A DNA stretch of 64,000 nucleotides from Gammaproteobacteria bacterium (GTDB taxonomy: Bacteria > Pseudomonadota > Gammaproteobacteria > Pseudomonadales > Pseudomonadaceae): NCBI GenBank assembly GCA_018816095.1, contig JAHIWP010000055.1, positions 32,159 to 96,158 on the forward strand, given 5' to 3'. A program made the position numbers and the translations under genes. The notes beneath the pieces were generated by a model, which did no database searches, was not told where the DNA came from, and saw nothing but the letters and a program-made list of their open reading frames with translations. Within the stretch, counting starts at the first letter, position 1, and the number at the start of each line of letters is the position of its first letter. Shown piece after piece: positions 49,591 to 59,035 of this stretch.

Positions 49591-50052
49591 ATGCGTAACC
49601 CCTTTCTGTTGGCTGCCTCCTTTGCCGCGCTAGCCCTGTTGGGTGGCTGCGCCTCTAGCCTGACTGGCGATACCTACTCACGTGAAGAAGCGCGCACTGT
49701 GCAAACTGTGCGCATGGGCACTATCGAATCGCTGCGCCCGGTGAAGATTGAAGGCACGAAAACCCCAATCGGCGCTGGTGCCGGTGCGGTCATTGGTGGC
49801 GTTGCCGGCAGTGGCGTAGGTGGTGGTCGTGGCAGTGCGGTGGCCGCAGTGATTGGTGCGGTAGCCGGCGGCCTATTAGGCGCGATGACCGAAGAAGGGC
49901 TGACACGCACCCAAGGCGTTGAAATTACTGTGCGCGAAGATGACGGCAGCATGCGTGCCTACGTGCAGGCAGTCGAAGAGAATCAGGTATTTCGGGTCGG
50001 TGAGCGCGTACGCATCATGACGGTCAATGGCACCAGCCGCGTTACCCAGTGA
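49591..50052 (+). CDS. Glycine-zipper outer-membrane lipoprotein (SlyB/Pcp-like)
   Basis: 153 residues from ATG 49591, with GGAGA 7 nt upstream. Lipobox LGGC (Cys ~20), glycine zipper 2TM region (GAGAGAVIGGVAGSGVGGG, AAVIGAVAGGLLGAM), then a small SH3-like C-terminus (GVEITVREDDGSMRAYVQ). SlyB-type proteins hold the outer membrane under stress, often regulated by PhoPQ in enterics (family). Followed by a strong terminator before the mrp operon. Confidence 0.87.
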   Translation: MRNPFLLAASFAALALLGGCASSLTGDTYSREEARTVQTVRMGTIESLRPVKIEGTKTPIGAGAGAVIGGVAGSGVGGGRGSAVAAVIGAVAGGLLGAMTEEGLTRTQGVEITVREDDGSMRAYVQAVEENQVFRVGERVRIMTVNGTSRVTQ

Positions 50053-50063
50053 GTGTCGCAAAG

Positions 50064-50095
50064 GCCGGATCAGTGTTGGCTGATCCGGCTTTTTA
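50064..50095 (+). terminator. Terminator of the glycine-zipper gene
   Basis: GCCGGATCAG (50064-50073) and CTGATCCGGC (50080-50089), 6-nt loop, followed by TTTTTA. Confidence 0.92.
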
Positions 50096-50382
50096 TTGCC
50101 TTTTTTCTAGATAGACCAGACGTTTACCGGTGTTTAACGGGGTTCCCAGGCAAGTTTCTGGTGAGCGAGTGTTTTGTAATGATTCTATCCATGACGTCTG
50201 GCCGATAGTTATGGATAATCGCGCACGTTTTTCTGTTGATCGGTTTTCGCCGCCGCACGGCCTATCAGATGTGTGTGGGGTGTGGCACAGGTCAAACCCT
50301 GTGGTTTACCGTCAGTCAGTCAGTCAGTTAGGTAGTCGGCCGGGTTCATGTACGTGCCGGGTTCGTATAAAGAGGTTTATCT
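50096..50382. other. mrp upstream region, no gene seen
   Basis: The ~290-bp leader of the mrp operon, with no credible ORF. It contains a tetranucleotide run and must hold the mrp promoter. I see no clear sigma-70 pair or riboswitch. The ATG of mrpA is preceded by AAAGAGG. Confidence 0.4.
50311..50330. repeat. Tetranucleotide tandem repeat (GTCA)n before mrpA
   Basis: GTCA x4 followed by GTTA, ending 52 bp before the mrpA start codon. Long enough to be slippage-prone but short compared with proven phase-variable tracts. Confidence 0.7.
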
Positions 50383-53175
50383 ATGACGCTTGCGCTGATC
50401 ATCGCCTTGCCATTTCTTGGCTTGTTTCTGCCGCTGCTGACCGAGCGGCTGGGACGTTCAGCGTGCGCCGCAGCCACCGCACTGGCGCCGTTAGCCGCAT
50501 TGGTGCTGCTGATCTCGCAGCAGTCTGCGGTGTTCTCTGGCGAGTTGCTCAAGGTCAAGCTGGACTGGTTACCCGCCCTGGGTTTGAACCTCAGCCTGCG
50601 CCTCGATGGGCTGGGTTTTCTGTTTGCGCTGCTGATTCTCGGCATTGGCCTGCTGGTGATTCTCTACGCGCGCTACTACCTGTCCAAGAAGGAGCCGATG
50701 GGGCGTTTCTTCGCCTTCCTCCTGTTGTTTATGGGCGCCATGCTGGGCGTGGTGCTTTCGGAAAACCTGCTGCTGATGCTGATGTTCTGGGAGCTGACCA
50801 GCCTGTCGTCGTTCCTGCTGATTGGCTTCTGGGGCGAGCGCTCGGATGCGCGTAAAGGCGCACGCATGGCCTTGGCGGTGACCGGTGGCGGCGGTTTGGC
50901 GTTGTTTGCCGGGATTCTGCTGATTGGCCATATCGCCGGCAGTTTCGAGTTGTCTCAGGTACTGGCTGCCGGATACGCGATCCGTTCCCACGAGCTGTAT
51001 CCGCTGGCACTGATTCTGGTGCTGCTGGGCGTGTTCACCAAGTCGGCGCAGTTTCCGTTTCATTTCTGGTTACCCCATGCGATGGCTGCACCGACCCCGG
51101 TGTCTGCCTATTTGCACTCGGCGACCATGGTTAAGGCCGGGGTGTTTCTGCTGGCGCGACTGTACCCGGCGCTGGCAGGTTCGGAGTGGTGGTTCTACCT
51201 GGTCAGCATCACCGGTCTGGTGACCTTACTGGTCGGTGCAGGAATGGCGCTGTTTCAGCATGACCTCAAGGGGTTGCTGGCTTATTCGACCATCAGTCAC
51301 CTGGGCCTGATCACCTTGCTGTTCGGCCTGGATACGCGGCTGGCGGCGGTGGCAGCGGTGTTCCACATCATTAACCACGCGACCTTCAAGGCCTCGCTGT
51401 TTATGGCGGCGGGGATCATCGATCACGAAACGGGTAGCCGCGATATGCGGCGTATCAACGGCATGTGGAAGTACATGCCGCACACGGCCGTGTTAGCCAT
51501 GGTCGCGGCGTCGGCGATGGCGGGCGTGCCGTTGCTCAATGGCTTCTTGAGCAAGGAAATGTTCTTCAGTGAAACGCTCAATCAGCATCTGCTGGGCAGC
51601 TTCAATTGGGTGATTCCGGCAGCCGCCACCCTGGCCGGGGTGTTCTCGGTGGCTTATTCGCTGCGCTTTATTCACGACGTATTCTTCAACGGCGAGCCGA
51701 TCAACCTGCCGCATTACCCGCCGCATGAGCCGCCGCGTTATATGAAGGTGCCGGTAGAAATTCTGGTGTTCCTCTGCCTATTGGTGGGCATTGTTCCGGC
51801 GTACACCGTAGCGCCACTGCTCGCGGCAGCTGCCTCAGCCACCCTGGCGGGTGATGTACCGACCTACAGCCTGTCAATTTGGCATGGGTTTAACCTGCCA
51901 TTGCTGATGAGTTTTATCGCCCTGTTCGGCGGGATTCTGGTCTACGTGTTCCGCCAGCCGCTGTTTCGCTGGTATGCCGGGCTGCCGAGCGTGGATGCCA
52001 AGTTGATCTTTGAGCGTGGCGTTGTGCTGATGATCAAGGGCTGCACGGCCATAACGCAGTGGCTGGAGAACGCTTCGCTGCAGCGCTACCTGGCGCTGTT
52101 ACTGGCGGCCGCGTTAATTGTGGTGACCCAGGGCTTGAGTGAGTTACCGCAGATCAGTGGGCCGCTGGCCATGACCAAGATTGACGGCATCACTGCGCTG
52201 GGGCTGGGCATCATGGCCTTGGCCGCGTTGGTGACGGTGATCTTCCATCGCCAGCGTTTGGTCTCGCTGTTGATGCTCAGTGTGGTCGGCTTGATGGTGG
52301 CGCTGGCCTTTGCCCGCTATTCAGCGCCGGATCTGGCGCTGACCCAACTGTCAGTGGAAGTGGTCACGATCATTCTGTTGATGCTGGCGCTGTTCTTTTT
52401 GCCGGCGCACACCCGTGTGGAATCCAGCAGCCTGCGTGGCCTGCGCGACTTTACCCTGGCGGTCAGTATGGGCGTGATGGTGGCGATACTGGTGTTTGCC
52501 GTGCTCACGCGACCGTATGACAGCATTTCCGCGTTCTTCCTGGAGAACAGCGTGCCAGGCGGTGGCGGCACCAACGTGGTCAACGTGATTCTGGTTGACT
52601 TCCGTGGCTTCGATACCATGGGCGAGGTGACTGTATTGGCGATTGCCGCGGTAGGTATCTTCGCCATGCTTGACGGGTTGCGCCTGTTCCAGCCTGAACA
52701 GGATGCGCAGGGGCGCAACTGGGCGCGTGATCGTCATCCCTTGGTGCTTGCCACCCTGTCGCGGGTCTTGCTGCCGATGGCATTGCTGGTTTCGGTGTTT
52801 ATCTTCCTGCGCGGGCATAACTTGCCGGGTGGTGGCTTTATCGCCGGTTTGGTTACGGCGGTGGCGTTGATTCTGCAATACGTCGCCAGTGGCGTGCAGT
52901 GGACGCAGTCGCGCCTCCCGCTTAACTACCAAGGCATGGCTGGGCTTGGCGTGTTGATTGCCGGCCTCACCGGGTTGGGCAGCTGGCTGTTTGACCGGCC
53001 GTTCCTGACTTCCGCCTTCGGCCATTTCCAGATCCCGCTGATCGGTGAAATTGAGCTGGCCACGGCCATGCTGTTTGACCTGGGCGTGTACCTGACGGTA
53101 GTCGGCGCGACCCTGCTGATTCTCGCCAACCTGGGCAAGTTGACCCAGGAAAAAGCTGCACAAGAGGTGCTTTGA
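50383..53175 (+). CDS. mrpA: Na+/H+ antiporter Mrp subunit A/B fusion (MrpA)
   Basis: 930 residues, many membrane helices. N-terminal two-thirds is NuoL-like ([51 protein letters not shown]); the rest has the MrpA tail and an MrpB-like C-terminus ([16 protein letters not shown]). A and B are separate in Bacillus but fused in Pseudomonas (ShaA, ~933 aa). The complex exchanges Na+ (K+) for H+ and supports growth in salt and alkali. First of six genes; the order A/B,C,D,E,F,G is complete. Confidence 0.94.
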   Translation: MTLALIIALPFLGLFLPLLTERLGRSACAAATALAPLAALVLLISQQSAVFSGELLKVKLDWLPALGLNLSLRLDGLGFLFALLILGIGLLVILYARYYLSKKEPMGRFFAFLLLFMGAMLGVVLSENLLLMLMFWELTSLSSFLLIGFWGERSDARKGARMALAVTGGGGLALFAGILLIGHIAGSFELSQVLAAGYAIRSHELYPLALILVLLGVFTKSAQFPFHFWLPHAMAAPTPVSAYLHSATMVKAGVFLLARLYPALAGSEWWFYLVSITGLVTLLVGAGMALFQHDLKGLLAYSTISHLGLITLLFGLDTRLAAVAAVFHIINHATFKASLFMAAGIIDHETGSRDMRRINGMWKYMPHTAVLAMVAASAMAGVPLLNGFLSKEMFFSETLNQHLLGSFNWVIPAAATLAGVFSVAYSLRFIHDVFFNGEPINLPHYPPHEPPRYMKVPVEILVFLCLLVGIVPAYTVAPLLAAAASATLAGDVPTYSLSIWHGFNLPLLMSFIALFGGILVYVFRQPLFRWYAGLPSVDAKLIFERGVVLMIKGCTAITQWLENASLQRYLALLLAAALIVVTQGLSELPQISGPLAMTKIDGITALGLGIMALAALVTVIFHRQRLVSLLMLSVVGLMVALAFARYSAPDLALTQLSVEVVTIILLMLALFFLPAHTRVESSSLRGLRDFTLAVSMGVMVAILVFAVLTRPYDSISAFFLENSVPGGGGTNVVNVILVDFRGFDTMGEVTVLAIAAVGIFAMLDGLRLFQPEQDAQGRNWARDRHPLVLATLSRVLLPMALLVSVFIFLRGHNLPGGGFIAGLVTAVALILQYVASGVQWTQSRLPLNYQGMAGLGVLIAGLTGLGSWLFDRPFLTSAFGHFQIPLIGEIELATAMLFDLGVYLTVVGATLLILANLGKLTQEKAAQEVL

Positions 53176-53176
53176 A

Positions 53177-53506
53177 ATGGAAGCCATATTTGCCGCGACC
53201 TTGGGCATCCTGACGGCCAGCGGTGTGTACCTGCTGCTACGCGCCCGCACGTTCCCGGTGGTGCTGGGGCTGACGCTGATTTCTTATGCGGTCAACCTGT
53301 TCTTGTTTGCCATGGGCCGTTTACAAACCGGCGTGGTCACGGTGGTCGGGGCGGGCGCTGAATACGCTGATCCACTGCCACAAGCGCTGGTACTGACCGC
53401 GATTGTGATCGGCTTTGCCATGACCGCCTTCGTCGTGGTGTTGGCCTTGCGCAGTGTGGGCGAAACCCGCACCGACCATGTTGACGGCCAGGAGCCTGCA
53501 CGATGA
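53177..53506 (+). CDS. mrpC: Mrp antiporter subunit C
   Basis: 109 residues, NuoK-like, three helices (ILTASGVYLLLRARTFPVVLGLTLISYAVNLFLF..., LVLTAIVIGFAMTAFVVVLALR). ATG follows the mrpA stop by 1 bp; its stop overlaps mrpD by 4 nt. Confidence 0.94.
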   Translation: MEAIFAATLGILTASGVYLLLRARTFPVVLGLTLISYAVNLFLFAMGRLQTGVVTVVGAGAEYADPLPQALVLTAIVIGFAMTAFVVVLALRSVGETRTDHVDGQEPAR

Positions 53507-55008
53507 ACCACGGCTTGATCCTGCCCATCCTGCTGCCGATGTTTGCCGGCAGCCTGTTGCTGCTGGGCGCGGGCCTTAGCCAGCGGGTTAAACGTTGCGT
53601 ATCGCTATTGGCCACCCTGTCGCTGTTGCCGTTGAGCGCTTATCTGCTCTGGCTGGCCGATCAAGGTGTGCTGCAGGTGTATGCCGCCGGTAACTGGGCG
53701 GCCCCGTTTGGCATCATCCTGCTGCTCGATCGCCTCAGCGCCTTGCTGTTGGTGGTCACCGCGGTACTCGGCAGCTTCGCTTTGCTGTATGCGGTACGCG
53801 GTGATGATGAGCGCGGGCAGAGCTTCCATGCGCTGTTCCAGTTCCAGTTGATGGGCATCAACGGTGCCTTTCTGACGGGCGATTTGTTCAACCTGTTCGT
53901 GTTCTTTGAAATCCTCCTGATCGCCTCCTACTCGCTGCTGCTGCATGGCGGTGGCGTCGAGCGGGTACGGGCAGGCTTGCATTACGTGGTGCTCAACCTG
54001 GTGGGCTCGGCGTTCTTCCTGCTCGCCGTGGGCGTGCTGTATGGCATCACCGGTACCCTGAATATGGCCGATATGGCCATCCAGGTCGCAGCGGCCGGGC
54101 CTGACGATGCTGGGCTGCTCGGCGCTGCCGGTTTGCTGTTGTTGGTGGTATTCGGTCTTAAGGCCGCGTTTTTACCCTTGTATTTCTGGTTGCCTAACGC
54201 CTACGCCTCGGCCACTGCGCCGGTCGCTGCGCTGTTCGCGGTGATGACCAAGGTGGGGCTGTACTCGATTATCCGCGTGTACACGCTGATCTTTGGTGAC
54301 GAGGCGGGCAGCCTGGCTAATATGGCCAACGACTGGCTCTGGCCGTTGGCGCTGCTGACGCTGGTATTGGGCGTGATCGGCGCGCTGGCGGCGGTCAGCC
54401 TGCAGGGCTTGCTGGCATATCTGGTGGTGGTGTCGGTCGGTACTTTGCTCGCCGGTATTGCCATCGGTACTGAGCAGGCCTTGGCTGGCGCGCTGTTTTA
54501 CTTGGTGCACAGCACCTGGGTAGCCGGCGGCTTGTTCCTCCTGGCGGACCTGATTACCCGCCAGCGCGGCGAAAAACAGGGGCTGCTAGTGCAGGGCCCG
54601 GCGCTGCAGAATCCTCATGTGCTGGGCGGCTTGTTCTTTTTTGGCGCGGTTGCGGTGGCCGGCCTACCGCCGCTCTCTGGGTTTATCGGCAAACTGTTAC
54701 TGCTGCGCTCGCTGGAGCCTGGCATGCAGGCGTTGTTGCTCTGGCCGATTGTGCTGGGCGGCGGCCTGCTGACCTTAATAGCCCTGAGCCGTGCCGGCAG
54801 CATGCTGTTCTGGCGGGTAGGCTTAAGCCAGCTGGACAGCGCTGAGCTGGACTATGGCCGGCTGCTGGCCTGCATGGGCTTGCTGTTGCTCAGCCTGCTG
54901 CTGGTCGTCGGTGCGGCACCCTTGTTGAGCTATGTCGAAGCCACGGCCAGCCAGTTGCATGACCTCGGACTGTACCGCCAGATCATCGAATCGGGAGCTG
55001 CACGATGA
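53503..55008 (+). CDS. mrpD: Mrp antiporter subunit D
   Basis: 501 residues, NuoM/N-like, ~14 helices: FNLFVFFEILLIASYSLLL, KAAFLPLYFWLPNAYASATAPVAALFAVMTKVG (conserved Lys and Pro of the proton-pumping family). ATG overlaps mrpC by 4 nt; its end overlaps mrpE by 4 nt. Confidence 0.94.
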   Translation: MNHGLILPILLPMFAGSLLLLGAGLSQRVKRCVSLLATLSLLPLSAYLLWLADQGVLQVYAAGNWAAPFGIILLLDRLSALLLVVTAVLGSFALLYAVRGDDERGQSFHALFQFQLMGINGAFLTGDLFNLFVFFEILLIASYSLLLHGGGVERVRAGLHYVVLNLVGSAFFLLAVGVLYGITGTLNMADMAIQVAAAGPDDAGLLGAAGLLLLVVFGLKAAFLPLYFWLPNAYASATAPVAALFAVMTKVGLYSIIRVYTLIFGDEAGSLANMANDWLWPLALLTLVLGVIGALAAVSLQGLLAYLVVVSVGTLLAGIAIGTEQALAGALFYLVHSTWVAGGLFLLADLITRQRGEKQGLLVQGPALQNPHVLGGLFFFGAVAVAGLPPLSGFIGKLLLLRSLEPGMQALLLWPIVLGGGLLTLIALSRAGSMLFWRVGLSQLDSAELDYGRLLACMGLLLLSLLLVVGAAPLLSYVEATASQLHDLGLYRQIIESGAAR

Positions 55009-55508
55009 AAGCACGTCGCTGGTTACCCCATCCGCTGTTGAGCCTATGCCTGCTGATGGTCTGGCTGTTGCTGATGAACGACCTGAGCTTGGGCCACTGG
55101 TTGCTCGGTATGTTGCTCGGCTGGGCCATTCCAATGCTGACCCAGGTGTTCTGGATCAACCCGCCACGGGTGTATAAGCCGCTCAAGCTGTGCTGGTTTT
55201 TACTGCGCATCCTCGGCGATATCGTCACGGCCAACCTGCAGGTGGCCAAGCTGATCCTCGGTTCGCCCGCCAAGCTACGGCCTGCGTTCGTGGAAATTCC
55301 CCTGCTGTTGGAAGACGAGCTGGCCCTGACCATGCTCACCAGTATTATCTCCCTGACCCCTGGCACGGTTTCCGCCGACCTCAGTGATGACCGCAAGACC
55401 TTGCTGGTCCACGGCCTGGATGTGCCCGATGCCGAGGCCCTGGTGGCGGAAATCAAGCAGCGTTACGAAGTTCCCTTGCTGGAGGTGTTCACATGCTCGC
55501 CTACGTGA
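55005..55508 (+). CDS. mrpE: Mrp antiporter subunit E
   Basis: 167 residues, two N-terminal helices and a soluble tail with SIISLTPGTVSADLSDDRKTLLVHGLDV, the MrpE signature. Needed for complex assembly in other species. Overlaps mrpF by 16 nt. Confidence 0.93.
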   Translation: MKARRWLPHPLLSLCLLMVWLLLMNDLSLGHWLLGMLLGWAIPMLTQVFWINPPRVYKPLKLCWFLLRILGDIVTANLQVAKLILGSPAKLRPAFVEIPLLLEDELALTMLTSIISLTPGTVSADLSDDRKTLLVHGLDVPDAEALVAEIKQRYEVPLLEVFTCSPT

Positions 55509-55762
55509 TTCCACTGTGCCTGGTGCTGATCGGCTTGGCGCTGGTGCTGACCATGGCGCGGCTGATTATCGGCCCAGACTTGCCTGATCGCATCCTGGCG
55601 CTGGACACCCTGTACATCAACGCAATCGCCATGCTCGTGCTGTTTGGCGTGTGGCTGGGGTCTGATTTGTACTTTGAAGCAGCGCTGCTGATTGCAGTAA
55701 TGGGCTTTATTGGCACCGTGGCCGTGGCCAAGTATTTGCTGCGCGGCGACATCATCGAATGA
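55493..55762 (+). CDS. mrpF: Mrp antiporter subunit F
   Basis: 89 residues, three helices; GPDLPDRILALDTLYINAIAMLVLFG is the MrpF pattern. Begins inside the end of mrpE; a 10-bp gap leads to mrpG, where GAGGAG serves as its site. Confidence 0.93.
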   Translation: MLAYVIPLCLVLIGLALVLTMARLIIGPDLPDRILALDTLYINAIAMLVLFGVWLGSDLYFEAALLIAVMGFIGTVAVAKYLLRGDIIE

Positions 55763-55772
55763 GGAGCATCTA

Positions 55773-56105
55773 ATGGCTTTCTGGATTGAAGCGCTGGTGG
55801 CGCTGTCTCTGCTGGTGGGCAGTATGTTTGCTCTGGTGGGAGCGATTGGCCTGTACCGGCTGCCGGACTTCTTTATGCGCCTGCACGGCCCGACCAAGTC
55901 CACCACCCTGGGGGTGGGCGGTATGGTGATCGCCTCGCTGATCTACTTCAGCTTTCATGGTGAGGGCGTCAGCCTGCATGAACTACTGATCGCCCTGTTT
56001 CTGTTTATCACCGCGCCTGTTAGCGCCCATATGCTGGCCAAGGCGGCCATGCAGCAGAAGCTCCACATCGACGCAAAAACCCGCGGCAAGCCCTGGGAGC
56101 AATAA
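55773..56105 (+). CDS. mrpG: Mrp antiporter subunit G
   Basis: 110 residues from ATG 55773 (MAFWIEALVALSLLVGS), GAGGAG upstream; the longer open frame overlaps mrpF and is a shadow. Three helices and GLYRLPDFFMRLHGPTKSTTLG, diagnostic for MrpG. Last gene of the antiporter operon. Confidence 0.94.
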   Translation: MAFWIEALVALSLLVGSMFALVGAIGLYRLPDFFMRLHGPTKSTTLGVGGMVIASLIYFSFHGEGVSLHELLIALFLFITAPVSAHMLAKAAMQQKLHIDAKTRGKPWEQ

Positions 56106-56188
56106 GGCCACACACATTGCCCGGCTGACTGTATCTGTCGGCGGCGCACCGGCCCCTCTACACTGCGGTCTTTGAGCAGAGGTGGTCG

Positions 56189-57094
56189 ATGCGCGAGCAG
56201 GGAAGAGGCGTGGCGGTGAGCTGCCTGGTGATTGCCATGGCGCTGTGGGGCAGTTCGTTTATTGCGCTGAAACTGGCCTTTGCCGAGTTGCCGCCGTTGT
56301 GGGTGATCTTCGGGCGTATGGCCCTCGGCAGCCTGGTGTTTTTGCTGGCCTGGCGCTGGCGCGGACAGATGCACTACCGCGCCGGCGACTGGAAGTACCT
56401 TTTGGGCCTGGCGGCCTGCGAACCCTGTCTGTATTTCCTCTTCGAAGCCCTCGCGCTGCAGCACACCAGTGCCGCCCAGGCCGGTATGGTCACGGCCTTG
56501 CTGCCGCTGCTGGTGGCAGTTGGCGCGTGTGTCTTTCTGCACGAGCGGATCAGCCGCATCACCCTTGCCGGGTTTCTTATCGCCCTGGTTGGCGCCATCT
56601 GGCTGAGCCTGGCTGGCAGTGCCGATGAGCATGCCAGTAACCCTGTGCTTGGCAACTTCTATGAGCTACTCGCCATGCTCTGTGCTGCGGGGTACACCCT
56701 GTTGCTCAAGCATTTATCGGGACGCTATTCGCCTTTTCTGCTGACGGCCATGGTGGCGTTTGTCGGCACTCTGTTCTTTCTGCCTATGGCTTTGTTGAGT
56801 GCGCCGTTGCCAACCTCTGTCAGCCTTATGGGGCTGGGCGCCATCGCTTATTTGGGCATTGTGGTCACGGTGGGCGCTTATGGCTTGTACAACTTCGGCG
56901 TCAGCCGCCTGCCGGCGAGCCAAGCCTCGGGGTTTACCAACCTGATCCCGGTATTCACCTTGTTGTTCGCCATACTGCTGTTGGGTGAAAGCCTGAATGC
57001 CATGCAGATGCTGGCTGCGGCCTTGGTGTTCGCCGGCGTGTTGCTCAGCCAATGGCGCGGCACGCAGGTGATACCGGCCGGTGTACTGGATTAA
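56189..57094 (+). CDS. EamA/DMT family transporter
   Basis: 301 residues, ten helices in two EamA repeats (VIAMALWGSSFIALKLAFAEL first half; NLIPVFTLLFAILLLGESLN second half). Drug/metabolite exporter class; the substrate cannot be read. 83 bp after mrpG, possibly independent. Followed by a 9-codon ORF and a hairpin. Confidence 0.85.
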   Translation: MREQGRGVAVSCLVIAMALWGSSFIALKLAFAELPPLWVIFGRMALGSLVFLLAWRWRGQMHYRAGDWKYLLGLAACEPCLYFLFEALALQHTSAAQAGMVTALLPLLVAVGACVFLHERISRITLAGFLIALVGAIWLSLAGSADEHASNPVLGNFYELLAMLCAAGYTLLLKHLSGRYSPFLLTAMVAFVGTLFFLPMALLSAPLPTSVSLMGLGAIAYLGIVVTVGAYGLYNFGVSRLPASQASGFTNLIPVFTLLFAILLLGESLNAMQMLAAALVFAGVLLSQWRGTQVIPAGVLD

Positions 57095-57104
57095 GGAGCA
57101 AGGT

Positions 57105-57134
57105 ATGAGTGATCAGCGCGCCTGGGCACGCTAA
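57105..57134 (+). other. Nine-codon ORF with a strong ribosome site
   Basis: ATG at 57105 with AAGGAG 8 nt upstream reads MSDQRAWAR and then stops at the base of a hairpin. The beginning looks like a real gene start, so it may be the remnant of a deleted gene or a leader peptide. Confidence 0.35.
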
Positions 57135-57169
57135 ACACTCCGGCCGCTTGCGCAACTGGAGTGTTTAGC
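57130..57169. terminator. 12-bp inverted repeat between EamA and SDR genes
   Basis: GCTAAACACTCC (57130-57141) and GGAGTGTTTAGC (57158-57169). Between convergent units; T-rich within the arm but with no T-tract beyond. Probable bidirectional end. Confidence 0.6.
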
Positions 57170-57186
57170 AGTGCGGTGATGCGTTT

Positions 57187-57939
57187 TCAGGCGGAAAAAC
57201 CACCATCAATCATCAGACTGGAACCGGTGATATAGCCCGCTTCCGGGCCCGCCAGGTAAGCCACGAAGCTGGCAATTTCTTCGGCGCGACCGTAACGGTT
57301 GATGGCCATCAATTGCTTGAGGCTGTCAGCAAACTCGCCATTTTCTGGGTTCATGTCGGTGTCCACCGGGCCCGGTTGCAGGTTGTTTACTGTGATACCA
57401 CGGCCACCCAGGTCGCGGGCCAGGCCCTTGGTCAAACCCACCAGTGCGGCCTTGCTCATGGCATATACCGCGCCACCGGCGAAGGGCATGCGCTCGGCGT
57501 TGGTGCTGCCGATGTTGATGATTCGGCCGCCGTCGTTGAGGTGTTTGGATGCTTCCTGGCTGGCGATCACCACGCTACGCACGTTGATTGAAAGCGTGCG
57601 GTCGATGTCTTCCATGCTCATTTCTTCGATTGGGGCGATGGCCAGTACACCGGCGTTGTTCACCAAAATGTCCAGTTGGCCGAAGGTGCTCAGGGTTTGC
57701 TGAATGGAGCCGCGAATGGCGCTCTCACTCGCGCTGTCGGCCTTAATAGCGAGGGCTTTGCCGCCGGCGGTCTGGATTTCCTGCACCAGTATTTTGGCGT
57801 GCTGGGCGCTCTGGCTGTAGGTCAGGGCAACCGCAGCACCGTCACGCGCCAGACGTTTGGCGATGGCTGCGCCAATGCCACGGGAACCGCCTTGAATAAA
57901 AGCTACTTTGCCGCTGAGGGTAGGGGTGTTGTGCGTCAT
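57187..57939 (-). CDS. Short-chain dehydrogenase/reductase
   Basis: 250 residues from ATG 57939, with GGAG 6 nt upstream; ATG 57951 overlaps that site. Rossmann GGSRGIGAAIA (~18), NNAG, and the catalytic Ser in INIGSTNAE with Tyr/Lys in YAMSKAAL; C-terminal GSSLMIDGGFSA. NAD(P)-dependent oxidoreductase, classical SDR; substrate unknown. Divergent from the LysR gene, which probably regulates it. Confidence 0.9.
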   Translation of the reverse strand: MTHNTPTLSGKVAFIQGGSRGIGAAIAKRLARDGAAVALTYSQSAQHAKILVQEIQTAGGKALAIKADSASESAIRGSIQQTLSTFGQLDILVNNAGVLAIAPIEEMSMEDIDRTLSINVRSVVIASQEASKHLNDGGRIINIGSTNAERMPFAGGAVYAMSKAALVGLTKGLARDLGGRGITVNNLQPGPVDTDMNPENGEFADSLKQLMAINRYGRAEEIASFVAYLAGPEAGYITGSSLMIDGGFSA

Positions 57940-58081
57940 GTCGATCTCCATACAAGTAAGTTGGGGTGTCGGTACTTCTTGGTGTTGGAGTGAGTATCTG
58001 CCGCAGATTGATTTCTAATAAGCCTGTAATACGCATATGCTTTCGATCCAAATGCTATCGAATGCTCGCAGGGAATCGCCT

Positions 58082-59005
58082 ATGGACACCCTTAATTGCA
58101 TTGAATGTTTTATTCGCAGCGCCCAGTCCGGCAGCTTTGCCGAGGCCTCGTGGCGTCTGGGGCTGACGCCGGCTGCGGTAGGCAAGAATGTGGCGCGGCT
58201 AGAGGCCAGCCTGGATGTGCGACTGTTTCAGCGCAGTACGCGCAAGTTGAGTCTTACCGAGGCCGGCGAGCATTTTTTGGCCGAAGCGGCGGGTGGCCTG
58301 AGCACTCTGCAACTGGCGATGGAGAATCTCACCAGCCTGCGCAGCCAGCCGGCAGGCGTTCTGAAGGTGAGCATGGGCCTGTCGTTCGGCCGCGAGTACA
58401 TGGTGCCGCTGCTGGGGGAGTTTCTGCGGCGTTATCCGCGCATCGTGCCGGACTGGCATTTTGATAACCGCCAGGTAGACCTGATTGCCAAAGGCTTTGA
58501 TGCCGCCATTGGCGGTGGCTTTGATATTCCCCAAGGTGTGGTGGCGCGTGAGCTGGCACCAGCCCACCGCATATTATTGGCGGCACCGCAGTACCTGGAG
58601 CAGGCTGCGCGCTTGGATTCACCCGCGGATCTCCCTCAGCACGCCGGCATCTTGATTCGCTCACCGCAAACCGGTCGTGTGCGCCCTTGGGCCTTGCGCA
58701 ACCGCGAGGGCCTGTTGGCATCCGCAGAGATGCAAACCCGGATGACCTTCAGCGACCCGGAAGCCGCCTGTGTCGCAGCCGAGAGCGGGCTGGGCATTGC
58801 CTTGGTCAGCACCGGCCATGCCCAGATATACCTGCGCCGCGGCACAGTGCAGCGGGTATTACCGGATTGGTATGTGGATGCGGGGGCGATTTCGATCTAC
58901 TTCGTCGGGCAGAAACTGTTGCCGCAAAAGACCCGCGTGTTTATCGATTTCGTCCGCGAGCAATTCCAGCAACAGGGGCTGGAAAAGCTCTTGTCAGCGC
59001 TGTGA
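58082..59005 (+). CDS. LysR family transcriptional regulator
   Basis: 307 residues from ATG 58082 (MDTLNCIECFIRSAQSGSF). HTH at ~1-60 (AEASWRLGLTPAAVGKNVARLEASL) and a periplasmic-binding-like effector domain (GVLKVSMGLSFGREYMVPLLGEFL, GLGIALVSTGHAQIYL). CrgA/PecT-type subgroup. Divergent to the SDR gene 142 bp away, the usual LysR-target arrangement. Confidence 0.9.
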   Translation: MDTLNCIECFIRSAQSGSFAEASWRLGLTPAAVGKNVARLEASLDVRLFQRSTRKLSLTEAGEHFLAEAAGGLSTLQLAMENLTSLRSQPAGVLKVSMGLSFGREYMVPLLGEFLRRYPRIVPDWHFDNRQVDLIAKGFDAAIGGGFDIPQGVVARELAPAHRILLAAPQYLEQAARLDSPADLPQHAGILIRSPQTGRVRPWALRNREGLLASAEMQTRMTFSDPEAACVAAESGLGIALVSTGHAQIYLRRGTVQRVLPDWYVDAGAISIYFVGQKLLPQKTRVFIDFVREQFQQQGLEKLLSAL

Positions 59006-59035
59006 GGGTTACGGCGCCTTGGGCGGCGCCTGCTT

